The notes beneath the pieces are model-generated. The model saw only the letters and a list, made by a program, of their open reading frames with translations. It did no database searches and was not told the origin of the DNA. From NCBI GenBank assembly GCA_910584435.1, contig CAJUAP010000005.1, positions 1-64,000 on the forward strand: DNA of 64,000 nucleotides, read 5' to 3'. The translations under genes and the position numbers were made by a program. Positions 33,924-41,827 of the stretch are shown piece after piece; position 1 is the first letter of the stretch, and each line of letters starts with the position of its first letter. This stretch comes from an uncultured Acetatifactor sp. Its GTDB lineage: Bacteria > Bacillota > Clostridia > Lachnospirales > Lachnospiraceae.

Positions 33924-34085
33924 GGAATGAAGATTTTCTAAGGTCGGAAAGTACTCGACCTAAGAAAATCTAAGTCATTCCGGTAAGAATGCCAAGGACG
34001 GGCATTCTTACGGACTTGCACCGAGTTCGTGTATTGTTTGTGCCGTCAGGAGGGGGCGAAGTCCGCCTCTTTGGGCGGCATGTCA
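33924..34085. repeat. Multi-hairpin intergenic element (family C, copy 3)
   Basis: Long stem: GGAATGAAGATTTTCTAAGG (from 33924) pairs with the segment ending 33981 over more than 20 bases; second hairpin TAAGAATGCC (33984-33993) / GGCATTCTTA (34001-34010); then ATTGTTTGTGCCGTCAGGAG and GGGGCGAAGTCCGCCTCT. Same order as 11705-11870. Confidence 0.8.
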
Positions 34086-34201
34086 GAAAGTATGAGAAGA
34101 AAATCTAATCGCTTGCGGCAGAGGCCGCTTCGCGAAGATTTTCTACGGCGCAAGAACAGCGTGAAGTGGATGCAGTTCATAATGGGGAGGGGAAGATTTA
34201 T

Positions 34202-34792
34202 ATGCTGGCAGTTCAGAATATCAGCCTTAAGTGGGGGAAAGAAGAAAGAGGATTGGATTGTGCCAGGATACGTGCCGGTTTTCCAATGGCTTATCCGGTG
34301 GAAGCAAGGGCGCCGGAAGGTGAAGCGGCAGTGGAGAATCTTGTGTTCTGGCAGAAAGGGACTGAATTTATAGACTGTATACAGAGAGCGCATTCCGCTC
34401 GAAGGTGGCAATGCTATTCCTGCCTGAAAGAGATGAATCTGACTAATATGCGGATCATTTCTAAGGGAGGTGGTTCGCCCTTGGAAGTGGCATTTTTCTA
34501 TGATGAACATCGCAGCGGCAAACCTTTCCGGCGAGGGCATAACAGGGATTATAACGACATACAATCCCCCTTTTATCGAAAGGATTGCCTGAATGAGACA
34601 GCGTTTATTCTGGAAGAAGGACAGTATGGCCGTATTCTCTGGAATGAGCGAAGAACAGATTTTGATACAGGAGAATGGTATTATCAGCTCCATATTGTAA
34701 ATCTGTGTCATATGTTGAAGAAGGAAATAGAAAGTGATATTTTTATGGCATTTCCGGACGTTACATACAGGCAGATGGCAGATTTGAAGTAG
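34202..34792 (+). CDS. Hypothetical protein in the glycan-degradation locus, 196 aa
   Basis: ATG 34202 with GGGGAGGGGAAG upstream gives 196 residues. Not recognised. No signal peptide or membrane segment. Contains YPVEARAPEGEAAVENLVFW, a Gly-rich turn SKGGGSPLEVAFFYD, a basic run RRGHNRDYNDIQSPFYRKD and a C-terminal segment YYQLHIVNLCHMLKKEIE. Its place between the YetA-like lyase gene and the GH88 gene suggests a part in the same sugar pathway, for example an isomerase, esterase or binding protein, but nothing in the sequence decides this. Confidence 0.68.
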   Translation: MLAVQNISLKWGKEERGLDCARIRAGFPMAYPVEARAPEGEAAVENLVFWQKGTEFIDCIQRAHSARRWQCYSCLKEMNLTNMRIISKGGGSPLEVAFFYDEHRSGKPFRRGHNRDYNDIQSPFYRKDCLNETAFILEEGQYGRILWNERRTDFDTGEWYYQLHIVNLCHMLKKEIESDIFMAFPDVTYRQMADLK

Positions 34793-34993
34793 AAATGCAT
34801 TGGTAATTTTATGAGGTATTATGTCGGGTTAATTTCCAGTGATGGCATGACGGGCTGTGGCGGATGGTATAGGAATGAGCGGAAAAGCAGTCTGTGAAGT
34901 GAAAAAGTGCTGAACCGGCGCGTAGGATATCACATGATATGATGCTGCCGGATATGATGTTACCGGATATGGCATTGGAACAGGAGATGGAAA

Positions 34994-36127
34994 ATGAGAT
35001 ATGTTGTGAAAGAAAAGGAAGTAGTATGGGCGCAGGAAATCTTCAATCGGTTAGAGAAGAAATTGTCTGCGGAATGTGACAGGATTGGGTCGAAAATGCC
35101 CTATATTCCAGTGGAGGGGCATTACCATGATATGGGGGAAGAGCATTTGACCTGGTGGACCAATAGTTTCTGGGCCGGAATATTATGGCAGATGTATCAC
35201 GCCACAGATGAGAAAAAGTATGCGGATAATGCCATTGAACTTGAGAAGCGACTGGACAAGGCATTGGAGGACTATCAGCATTTGGATCATGATCTGGGAT
35301 TTATGTGGCTGCACACGGCGGTAGCACATTTCCGGCTGCTGAAGGATGAGGATGCCAGGAAGAAAGGGCTTCATGCGGCGGCAATTCTGGCAAGCCGTTT
35401 CCAGCCGGCAGGAAATTATTTCAGGGCATGGAATACGCCGGGAGAAAGTGTTGCCATTGTAGACTGTCTGATGAATCTGCCATTGCTGTACTGGGGGAGC
35501 GAGACAGGCAATAATGCCGCATGGAAACAGCTTGCCATGGCGCATGCCGATATGGCATTGGAGACTATCCTTCGGCCGGACGGTTCCAGCAATCATATTG
35601 TAAAGTTTGACCAGGAGACAGGGGAGATTTTAGAAAAGCCCGGCGGACAGGGGTATGGAGAAGGCTCATCCTGGACAAGGGGGCTGGCGTGGGCAATTTA
35701 CGGGATGAGTTTGTCTTACCGTCATACCGGAAAGGAGGCGTATCTTGATGCCGCCAAGCGCACGGCACATTATTTTATTGCAAATGCCGCTTTGGATGAT
35801 TATGATGTGGTGATTGACTTCCGGGCACCGGCGGAGCCGGTCTATTATGACAATACGGCAGCGGTATGTGCTGCCTGCGGACTGTTGGAATTGTCGGAGC
35901 ATGTGGGAGAATATGAGAAAAGGCTATATGTGGAGCCGGCACTGAGGCTGCTGCATAAAGTGACAGGGCGCTTTTGTAATTGGAAGGTGGAGGAAGATGG
36001 TATTACCACTGCAGGTTCTGCCAGATATCACAAGGCGGATGACAGGGAGGTTCCTATCATTTATGGTGATTATTTCCTTCTGGAAGCCATTTTACGGATT
36101 CTGGATCGTGATTTTCTGATTTGGTAG
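34994..36127 (+). CDS. Unsaturated glucuronyl hydrolase, GH88 family
   Basis: 377 residues from ATG 34994 (AGGAG upstream). Removes the 4,5-unsaturated uronic acid left on oligosaccharides by polysaccharide lyases. (alpha/alpha)6 barrel marks: HDLGFMWLH with Asp100, AIVDCLMN with Asp157 (the two catalytic Asp of known GH88 enzymes), GQGYGEGSSWTRGLAWAIYG and the C-terminal YGDYFLLEAILRI. No signal peptide: cytosolic. It is downstream of the lyase-family gene and GH2, a logical order for breakdown of a uronate-containing glycan. Transporter and regulator genes are not in the window. Confidence 0.93.
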   Translation: MRYVVKEKEVVWAQEIFNRLEKKLSAECDRIGSKMPYIPVEGHYHDMGEEHLTWWTNSFWAGILWQMYHATDEKKYADNAIELEKRLDKALEDYQHLDHDLGFMWLHTAVAHFRLLKDEDARKKGLHAAAILASRFQPAGNYFRAWNTPGESVAIVDCLMNLPLLYWGSETGNNAAWKQLAMAHADMALETILRPDGSSNHIVKFDQETGEILEKPGGQGYGEGSSWTRGLAWAIYGMSLSYRHTGKEAYLDAAKRTAHYFIANAALDDYDVVIDFRAPAEPVYYDNTAAVCAACGLLELSEHVGEYEKRLYVEPALRLLHKVTGRFCNWKVEEDGITTAGSARYHKADDREVPIIYGDYFLLEAILRILDRDFLIW

Positions 36128-36596
36128 AGGTGCAAGGCTTATTGAACATTTGTCCGAACGGGTGCGGAACAGAAGAAAGAAAAAGTGCCTATATGTCAAA
36201 TATCGATTTTTTGCAAATGAGTATCTGGGAAAGGTTTGCTTTGAGCAGTATTTTTTCTGTAGATTTTATTAGAAGTGAGTGAATGGAGTTTATCATTGGC
36301 GAAAAGATGTTAGCGGAAAATTGCGTTGATACCTTTTGGAATGGTTGTATATGCTCAATAAATTTGCCAGTCCTGTAGCACAAACGCAGGACTGGCAATT
36401 ATACTCATGACCGCCGGAATTGACTAACTTGTTTGAGAGCAAAATATGGATCGCGATCTTCCGCTATGGCTGATGACTGCTAATCTATTCAAGGTGTAGT
36501 ATATACTCACGAGCGATGAAATTTGCCGCGATGACCTTGGCGCCTTTCGCTCGTGCGTCGGGTTGCCTGGCAGGTTTTAGTGACCGTCAGTATAAA
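36128..36596. other. Intergenic region between GH88 and the Rpn nuclease gene
   Basis: 469 bases with no gene I can support. It contains a hairpin at 36364-36398 and, at about 36510-36565, CACGAGCG with a partner CGCTCGTG. The base pattern differs from the flanking genes and may be decayed coding DNA. Confidence 0.6.
36364..36398. terminator. Hairpin, possible bidirectional terminator
   Basis: Perfect 12-base arms TTGCCAGTCCTG (36364-36375) and CAGGACTGGCAA (36387-36398), 11-base loop, followed by TTATA. Lies downstream of both GH88 (+) and the Rpn gene (-). Confidence 0.6.
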
Positions 36597-37550
36597 TTAT
36601 AAAAGATATTTTTTCGATACTTCAGCGGTGAGATTATACTGCTCCTGGATTTTAATTAAGATTGTCTGTGTTGGAATACCTAAATTTTTTAATATTGCGA
36701 CAGTGCCTTTGATGCCCTCTTCAATGCCCTCTTCAATGCCTTCTTTCATGCCTTCCTTTTTTATTGTCTTTGCTTCATATTCCAGAATTTTTCCGCCCAT
36801 AACCGCTTTTACTCCTTCCTTAACAGAATTGTATTTTGCAGCAATATGCTCTAACACTTTGTTTGACATATCAATAATGGTGCATCTCATATACTCGCTG
36901 ATAGCTCCCTCATTTAAGAGCTGTTCCAGCTTACTTTTTATTTGTTCGTATTCCTCCTGCAGTCGTTTCAGTTTCGTTTTGTCCTTTTCATATTCCTCAA
37001 ATTGTGTTTCGTGGGAAAAGATATAAAAAGGAATCAGCAGCAAGAGCTTTTTCTCAAAAATTTCCTCCGGAGTGTACTGTTGAGATTTTATCACCGGAAT
37101 GTCATATTCTACAGATCCGCCAGGAGTTATCATTCTGATCTTTAGTTTATTCGGCGTTGAGGCACGATGCCGTAGAAACAGTACAGCAGAATGCGGTAAT
37201 GTCACTGTAAGGATATTTCCATTTATTTCACCTTCGTCAAGAGCAATCTGTGTGTCGTATTCAAAAAATCTGACCAGCATGCTGTTATCAGTACTGCTCT
37301 GGCATTCCAGATGATATTTTTTGATTTCTTTTCCTTCTATTTTGAAACTGGTATCTGTGATCCGTTCTTCCTCATTTCCACCCTGCTGGTTCAGAAAGTG
37401 TTCATTTGGAGAAAAAATAATTTTTTCCTGCCCTGAATATTGTTCTCCAAACATTTCGTTTATCATAGGTATGATTAGCTGGCTGCAATCATTCAGCAGT
37501 GTGCGGAACACATCATCATAAGGTGTGCTTGTTATTCTTACAGTATTCAT
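36597..37550 (-). CDS. Rpn-family PD-(D/E)XK nuclease / putative transposase-like protein
   Basis: 317 residues from ATG at 37550 (TTG at 37553 possible; AAAGGAG upstream). N-terminal nuclease fold with Asp66 in RITDTSFKIEG and the Glu82-x-Gln84 of YHLECQSSTD, the D...ExQ core of this family, then FFEYDTQIALDEG and LPHSAVLFLRH. The C-terminal third is charged coiled coil ending KEGMKEGIEEGIEEGIKGTV, a short repeat common in Rpn-like proteins. Such proteins promote recombination or act in phage defence in some bacteria. No inverted repeats bounding it as an insertion sequence were found. Confidence 0.88.
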   Translation of the reverse strand: MNTVRITSTPYDDVFRTLLNDCSQLIIPMINEMFGEQYSGQEKIIFSPNEHFLNQQGGNEEERITDTSFKIEGKEIKKYHLECQSSTDNSMLVRFFEYDTQIALDEGEINGNILTVTLPHSAVLFLRHRASTPNKLKIRMITPGGSVEYDIPVIKSQQYTPEEIFEKKLLLLIPFYIFSHETQFEEYEKDKTKLKRLQEEYEQIKSKLEQLLNEGAISEYMRCTIIDMSNKVLEHIAAKYNSVKEGVKAVMGGKILEYEAKTIKKEGMKEGIEEGIEEGIKGTVAILKNLGIPTQTILIKIQEQYNLTAEVSKKYLL

Positions 37551-37571
37551 CAACTTTTACTCCTTTAATAT

Positions 37572-37600
37572 ATGTTACCATATCATACATACATTTTCAA
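37572..37600 (-). promoter_or_regulatory. Possible promoter of the Rpn nuclease gene
   Basis: On the - strand TTGAAA (37600-37595), 17-base spacer, TAACAT (37577-37572). The -10 box is weak. Confidence 0.4.
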
Positions 37601-37619
37601 TCGGAAAACACTTTATTGC

Positions 37620-37948
37620 CAGGGTTGTTTCATGAAGGCTTTATTACCTATTATATACTTTCCGAGGAAGGCACTACTTTGCTGGTGAGGGGGAAAGAGG
37701 GCGAGACTTTCGAGACGGATGAAACTGGCAATAGGAGGCTGAAACTCATGGGTGATGCGGTTGTTGAACTGAAGGGTACTTCAAAAAAGCCTCAGGCTTA
37801 TAAAATATATGGCAACAGCGGAAGCGGTTTCCCTTGTGGCAGAGCTTGGGAGAATGGGCTGCTGCTACCTATTAACATACATCCTTCCATAAATCATCTT
37901 GATTTTATGCCGAAATTGTGTTTTAATGGATACGACAGATATTGTTAA
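37620..37948 (+). pseudogene. Possible gene remnant before the hydrogenase
   Basis: The frame is open and reads as protein-like text (LLVRGKEGETFETDETGNRR, then VVELKGTSKKPQAYKIYGNS) but has no good start codon with a ribosome site, and the last 30 codons look random. It could be the 3' end of a gene truncated when the Rpn gene or its surroundings arrived. Parent family not recognised. Confidence 0.3.
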
Positions 37949-37978
37949 ATAATTATCATTAATGAGAGGGATAAATGT

Positions 37979-39487
37979 ATGAGCAGTATGAGAGGAATTG
38001 ATACGCCGGTCAGAGAACGCAGAAGGCGGGTATTTCGGGAAGTTGCAAATCTGGCATATCATTCTTCCAATCTGAAGGATGATATGGAGGCGCTGCCCTA
38101 TAAAATTGTGGATTACGAGGAGCCTTTGTATTGGGAGAGTGTGTATCGGGATCGTGCCATTATCCGGGAACGCATCCGGCTTGCTATGGGTATGAGTCTG
38201 CGGCCTGAGAACAGGGAGCATCCCGGACATTTGACTCAGGGATTGGAAGAGAGTAATATTGATGAGAAATATTATGAACCGCCGCTGATGCAGGTGATTC
38301 CTTCCGCATGTAATGCCTGTCCGGAGAACCGTTATGAAGTGACTGATTCCTGTATGGGGTGTGCGGCACATCCTTGTCACAGTGTATGTCCCAAGGGTGC
38401 TATTTCCATGAAGGACGGGAAATCCGTAATTGACCAGGAAAAATGTATTCAATGCGGAAAATGCAAGGATGTGTGTCCATATGATGCGATTTGCCATAAA
38501 GAGCGTCCCTGCAAAACGGCCTGCGGGGTCAATGCTGTCAAATCCGACAGATTCAGCAGGGCTTATATAGATAATGATATGTGCGTGTCCTGCGGACAGT
38601 GTATGGTAAGCTGTCCTTTTGGAGCCATTGCGGACAAATCACAAATATTCCAATTGATTCGCGCCATGCAGTCAGGGAGACAGATTATCGCACAGGTGGC
38701 GCCGGCATTTGTGGGACAGTTTGGACCGAAAGTGACACCGGATCAATTTAAAACTGCATTAAAGGAGCTGGGCTTTGCGGATGTATATGAGACTGCTTTG
38801 GGAGCGGATATGGGCTGTATGGCGGAGGCAGAGCATTATGTGGAAGAAGTGGCAAGCGGAAAGCAGGCGTTTGCATTGACTTCCTGTTGTCCTTCCTGGT
38901 CTGTTATGGCCAAGCATCTGTTTCCGGAGACCATTGACAAAATCAGCAATGAATTGACGCCCATGGTGGCGACTGCCAGGGTAATTAAGCAGGAGCATCC
39001 TGAGGCTTTGGTGGTATTCATAGGTCCCTGCGCTTCCAAGAAACTGGAGGCCAGCCGGAGGACTGTGCGTTCCGATGTGGATTTTGTAATAACCTTTGAG
39101 GAATTGACAGGGATGTTCGAGGCCAAAGGAATTCTGCTTGATGAGATTAAGGCCATGGATGAAATGCAGGATGCTACCGGCGCCGGACGTGGGTATGGTG
39201 TGGCAGGTGGTGTGGCAAGTGCCATTGAGGATTGTATTAAAACGTACTATCCGGGTACGGAGGTCAGAATAGAACATGCAGAGGGGCTTGCGGAATGCAG
39301 GAAAATGCTGCTTCTTGCAAAAGCAGGGAAAAAGGACGGATGTCTGATAGAAGGGATGGCCTGCCCGGGCGGCTGCATTGCCGGAGCCGGAACCAATATT
39401 GCTATTGCACAGGCAGCAAAGGAGGTTGCAAAGTTTAAAGCGGAGGCAAAGGAATCGGTGCCCGCCAATGACGGGAAATTCTCATAA
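37979..39487 (+). CDS. Monomeric [FeFe] hydrogenase, group-B-like
   Basis: 502 residues; GAGAGGG upstream. N-terminal ferredoxin-like region (about 105-225) with many Cys sets: CNACP, CMGC..HPCHSVCP, CIQCGKCKDVCP, CVSCGQCMVSCPFGA. H-cluster domain: L1 TSCCPSW, L2 FIGPCASKKLEA, L3 EGMACPGGCIAGAG. L2 lacks the Met of MPCxxKxxE, and L3 ends GAG rather than GGGQP, which fits group B (ancestral-type) enzymes rather than group A. Catalyses reversible H2 formation with ferredoxin in the cytosol. Maturases HydEFG are not in the window. Confidence 0.9.
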   Translation: MSSMRGIDTPVRERRRRVFREVANLAYHSSNLKDDMEALPYKIVDYEEPLYWESVYRDRAIIRERIRLAMGMSLRPENREHPGHLTQGLEESNIDEKYYEPPLMQVIPSACNACPENRYEVTDSCMGCAAHPCHSVCPKGAISMKDGKSVIDQEKCIQCGKCKDVCPYDAICHKERPCKTACGVNAVKSDRFSRAYIDNDMCVSCGQCMVSCPFGAIADKSQIFQLIRAMQSGRQIIAQVAPAFVGQFGPKVTPDQFKTALKELGFADVYETALGADMGCMAEAEHYVEEVASGKQAFALTSCCPSWSVMAKHLFPETIDKISNELTPMVATARVIKQEHPEALVVFIGPCASKKLEASRRTVRSDVDFVITFEELTGMFEAKGILLDEIKAMDEMQDATGAGRGYGVAGGVASAIEDCIKTYYPGTEVRIEHAEGLAECRKMLLLAKAGKKDGCLIEGMACPGGCIAGAGTNIAIAQAAKEVAKFKAEAKESVPANDGKFS

Positions 39488-39575
39488 AAACAAGATTTTG
39501 CTTGCAGTTTCTTACAAAAGGTATTAAGATAATGATATTCATCCGCTATGGAACTAAATAGGTTCTTTTGCGGAA

Positions 39576-40106
39576 TTGTACATCAGGGGAGGAATAGAAG
39601 TAAAATTTGCGCTGGAATGTGATGAAATGGATGGATTGGTTTTCGTAGATAAAAGCTATTTATCCGAGGTGAATGACGATATGTTATATGCTTTTGACAT
39701 TTTACTTGATCCATTTGGAAAATCCGAATTGGTTTGTGATTTCCCTGACGAGGCGTGGGAGACTGTACAACCACGGGAAACGAAACCAATAAGGGAATTC
39801 TGCGGACAGGGAAAAATGATAATCTGGCTTGTGGATGGTGAGAAAAAGGAAGGAAGCTTTGAAAAAAGCAACGAAATTCCGGATTCCCCTAAATGGCTGC
39901 ATCTTCCAACAGGTAAATTGCTGGCAGTCAAGGCAAGTGAGCTGATTCAATGCCTCGCATATCCGGAATTGGAAATGGAAACGGTATTCGAATTAGAGGT
40001 TGAGGGCGGATGGTATGCCATATGGAATAGAGGGATTGATGAAATTATGTACTGCAGAAAAACACCATCCAATTCTATTTTCTCAAATATTCAGGAAGTA
40101 TATTGA
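39576..40106 (+). CDS. Hypothetical protein, about 168-176 aa, start uncertain
   Basis: Open frame from TTG 39576 to stop 40106. Not recognised. Soluble and acidic: KFALECDEMDGLVFVDKSYL, ELVCDFPDEAWETVQPRE, a Trp-rich end (EVEGGWYAIWNRGIDEIMYC). The strong ribosome site AGGGGAGG (39585-39592) is placed for a start at 39600, but the codon there is GTA, not ATG/GTG/TTG. Either TTG 39576 is used in spite of poor spacing, or the start was damaged, or an unusual start is used. No clear neighbours in function. Confidence 0.6.
   Translation: MYIRGGIEVKFALECDEMDGLVFVDKSYLSEVNDDMLYAFDILLDPFGKSELVCDFPDEAWETVQPRETKPIREFCGQGKMIIWLVDGEKKEGSFEKSNEIPDSPKWLHLPTGKLLAVKASELIQCLAYPELEMETVFELEVEGGWYAIWNRGIDEIMYCRKTPSNSIFSNIQEVY
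39585..39602 (+). promoter_or_regulatory. Strong ribosome site pointing to a GTA codon
   Basis: AGGGGAGG (39585-39592), then 7 bases, then GTA (39600-39602) in frame with the gene ending at 40106. The spacing is ideal for a start codon, but GTA is not a normal one. Confidence 0.5.
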
Positions 40107-40111
40107 AAAAA

Positions 40112-40344
40112 CTATTAGATAAAAAACAGTCCCGGAACCGGAATCAATAAAAACAGTCCCGGAACGGAAATGCCCGGAAGAATTTTCGACTGCGCCCTAT
40201 GCAGAAGAAAATTACTTCCCGGAAAGGGCATTGTAGAGAAGGGACGGAACTGGAATCAAAGGGACGGAACTGGAATCAAAGGGACGGAACTGGAATAAAA
40301 GAGACGGAACCGGAATCAAAGGAACGGAACTGGAACAGGAGGAA
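40112..40344 (+). repeat. Dispersed hairpin repeat with tandem right arms (family A, copy 3)
   Basis: Two copies of AAAACAGTCCCGGAAC, then GGAAGAATTTTC and GAAAATTACTTCC as stem, then five 20-base units at 40241-40340, each of the form GGGACGGAACTGGAATCAAA with small changes. The last unit runs into AGGAGG of gltX. Confidence 0.85.
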
Positions 40345-40348
40345 CAAA

Positions 40349-41827
40349 ATGAAGATCAGGACAAGATATGCGCCCAGTCCCACAGGGAAAATGCATGTGG
40401 GGAATCTGCGGTCTGCTTTATATGAGTATTTGATTGCAAAACATGAGGGCGGTGATTTTATGCTCCGGATTGAGGACACCGATCAGGAGCGTTTTGTGGA
40501 GGGAGCAACGGAGATTATCTACCGCACATTGAAGAGGGTTGGTTTGGAGCATGATGAGGGACCGGATAAAGACGGCGGTTACGGTCCTTATGTGCAGAGC
40601 GAGCGGGTTGGAACCGGTATCTATATGAAATATGCCAGGGAATTAATCGAGAAGGGAGAAGCATATTACTGTTTCTGTGACAAAGAGAGGCTTGCTTCCC
40701 TGAAGACAGAGGTGGTGGAAGGAAAGGAGATTTCCATATATGATAAGCACTGCCTGTCTCTGGCGAAAGAGGAAATCGAAGCCAATCTTGCAGCAGGGAA
40801 GCCTTTTGTAATTCGCCAGAATAATCCCGTGGAGGGGACAACGACTTTTCATGATGAGCTGTACGGCGATATTACGGTAGAGAATTCACAGTTGGACGAT
40901 ATGATATTGATTAAGTCGGACGGATATCCCACTTATAATTTTGCCAATGTGGTGGACGACCATACTATGAACATTACGCATGTAGTAAGAGGAAATGAGT
41001 ATCTGTCGTCTTCACCGAAGTATGTGCGTCTCTATGAGGCGTTCGGATGGGAGCCGCCGAAATATGTGCATCTGCCCCTGGTGACGGATGAAAATCATAA
41101 GAAACTTGCCAAAAGAAGCGGAAGCTCTTCCTTTGAAGGGCTGGTGGAGCAGGGATTTGTGGCGGAGGCAATTGTGAATTTCATTGCGCTTCTTGGCTGG
41201 AGCCCGGAGGATAACAGAGAGATTTTCTCTCTGGAAGAATTGGTGAAAGAGTTTGATTATCACAGAATCAGCAAATCGCCTGCGGTGTTTGATATGGTGA
41301 AGCTGCGCTGGATGAATGGTGAATATATTAAGGCGATGGATTTCGATGCGTTTTACCAGATGGCGGAGCCGTATCTAAAGAAGGCGCTGGGGATGGAAGG
41401 AGATGCCGAAATTTCCAGGGAGCTGGATCTGAAGAAAATTGCTGCCATGGTGAAGACAAGGATAGAGGTATTTCCTGATATTACGGAGATGGTTGACTTT
41501 TTCCGGGAGCTGCCGGAATATGATGCTGCCATGTATACGCATAAGAAAATGAAGACAAATAAGGATTCGTCTCTGGAAGTGCTTACAGAGCTGCTTCCGC
41601 TGCTGGAGGCACAGGAAGATTACAGCAATGACGGGCTGTATCATATGCTGTTAAAATATGTGGAAGAAAAAGGTTGTAAAAACGGTTATGTGATGTGGCC
41701 CATCCGTACAGCGGTATCGGGAAAGCAGATGACTCCTGCGGGCGCAACGGAAATTATGGAAGTGCTGGGTAAGGAAGAGTCTCTGAATAGAATCCGGAAA
41801 GGAATTGCGCTTTTACAAAATGGCTGA
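40349..41827 (+). CDS. gltX: Glutamyl-tRNA synthetase
   Basis: 492 residues from ATG 40349 (AGGAGG 6 bases upstream). Class I synthetase: HIGH-type motif RYAPSPTGKMHVGNLRSALY at the N-terminus, KMSKS-type motif KKLAKRSGSS in the middle, and a C-terminal helical anticodon domain. Charges tRNA-Glu in the cytosol. The frame is open upstream to 40199 through the tandem repeats, which would add a repetitive 50-residue tail; rejected because it does not match the family. The stop overlaps the helicase start by 8 bases. Confidence 0.96.
   Translation: MKIRTRYAPSPTGKMHVGNLRSALYEYLIAKHEGGDFMLRIEDTDQERFVEGATEIIYRTLKRVGLEHDEGPDKDGGYGPYVQSERVGTGIYMKYARELIEKGEAYYCFCDKERLASLKTEVVEGKEISIYDKHCLSLAKEEIEANLAAGKPFVIRQNNPVEGTTTFHDELYGDITVENSQLDDMILIKSDGYPTYNFANVVDDHTMNITHVVRGNEYLSSSPKYVRLYEAFGWEPPKYVHLPLVTDENHKKLAKRSGSSSFEGLVEQGFVAEAIVNFIALLGWSPEDNREIFSLEELVKEFDYHRISKSPAVFDMVKLRWMNGEYIKAMDFDAFYQMAEPYLKKALGMEGDAEISRELDLKKIAAMVKTRIEVFPDITEMVDFFRELPEYDAAMYTHKKMKTNKDSSLEVLTELLPLLEAQEDYSNDGLYHMLLKYVEEKGCKNGYVMWPIRTAVSGKQMTPAGATEIMEVLGKEESLNRIRKGIALLQNG

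Noticed and set aside
37935..37965. AT-rich Fur-box-like sequence before the hydrogenase gene
   Set aside because: Only one weak half-site in AT-rich DNA; no second half in proper spacing.
40199..40348. N-terminal extension of gltX through the 20-base repeats
   Set aside because: It would add about 50 repetitive residues absent from the family, and the ribosome site lies directly before ATG 40349.
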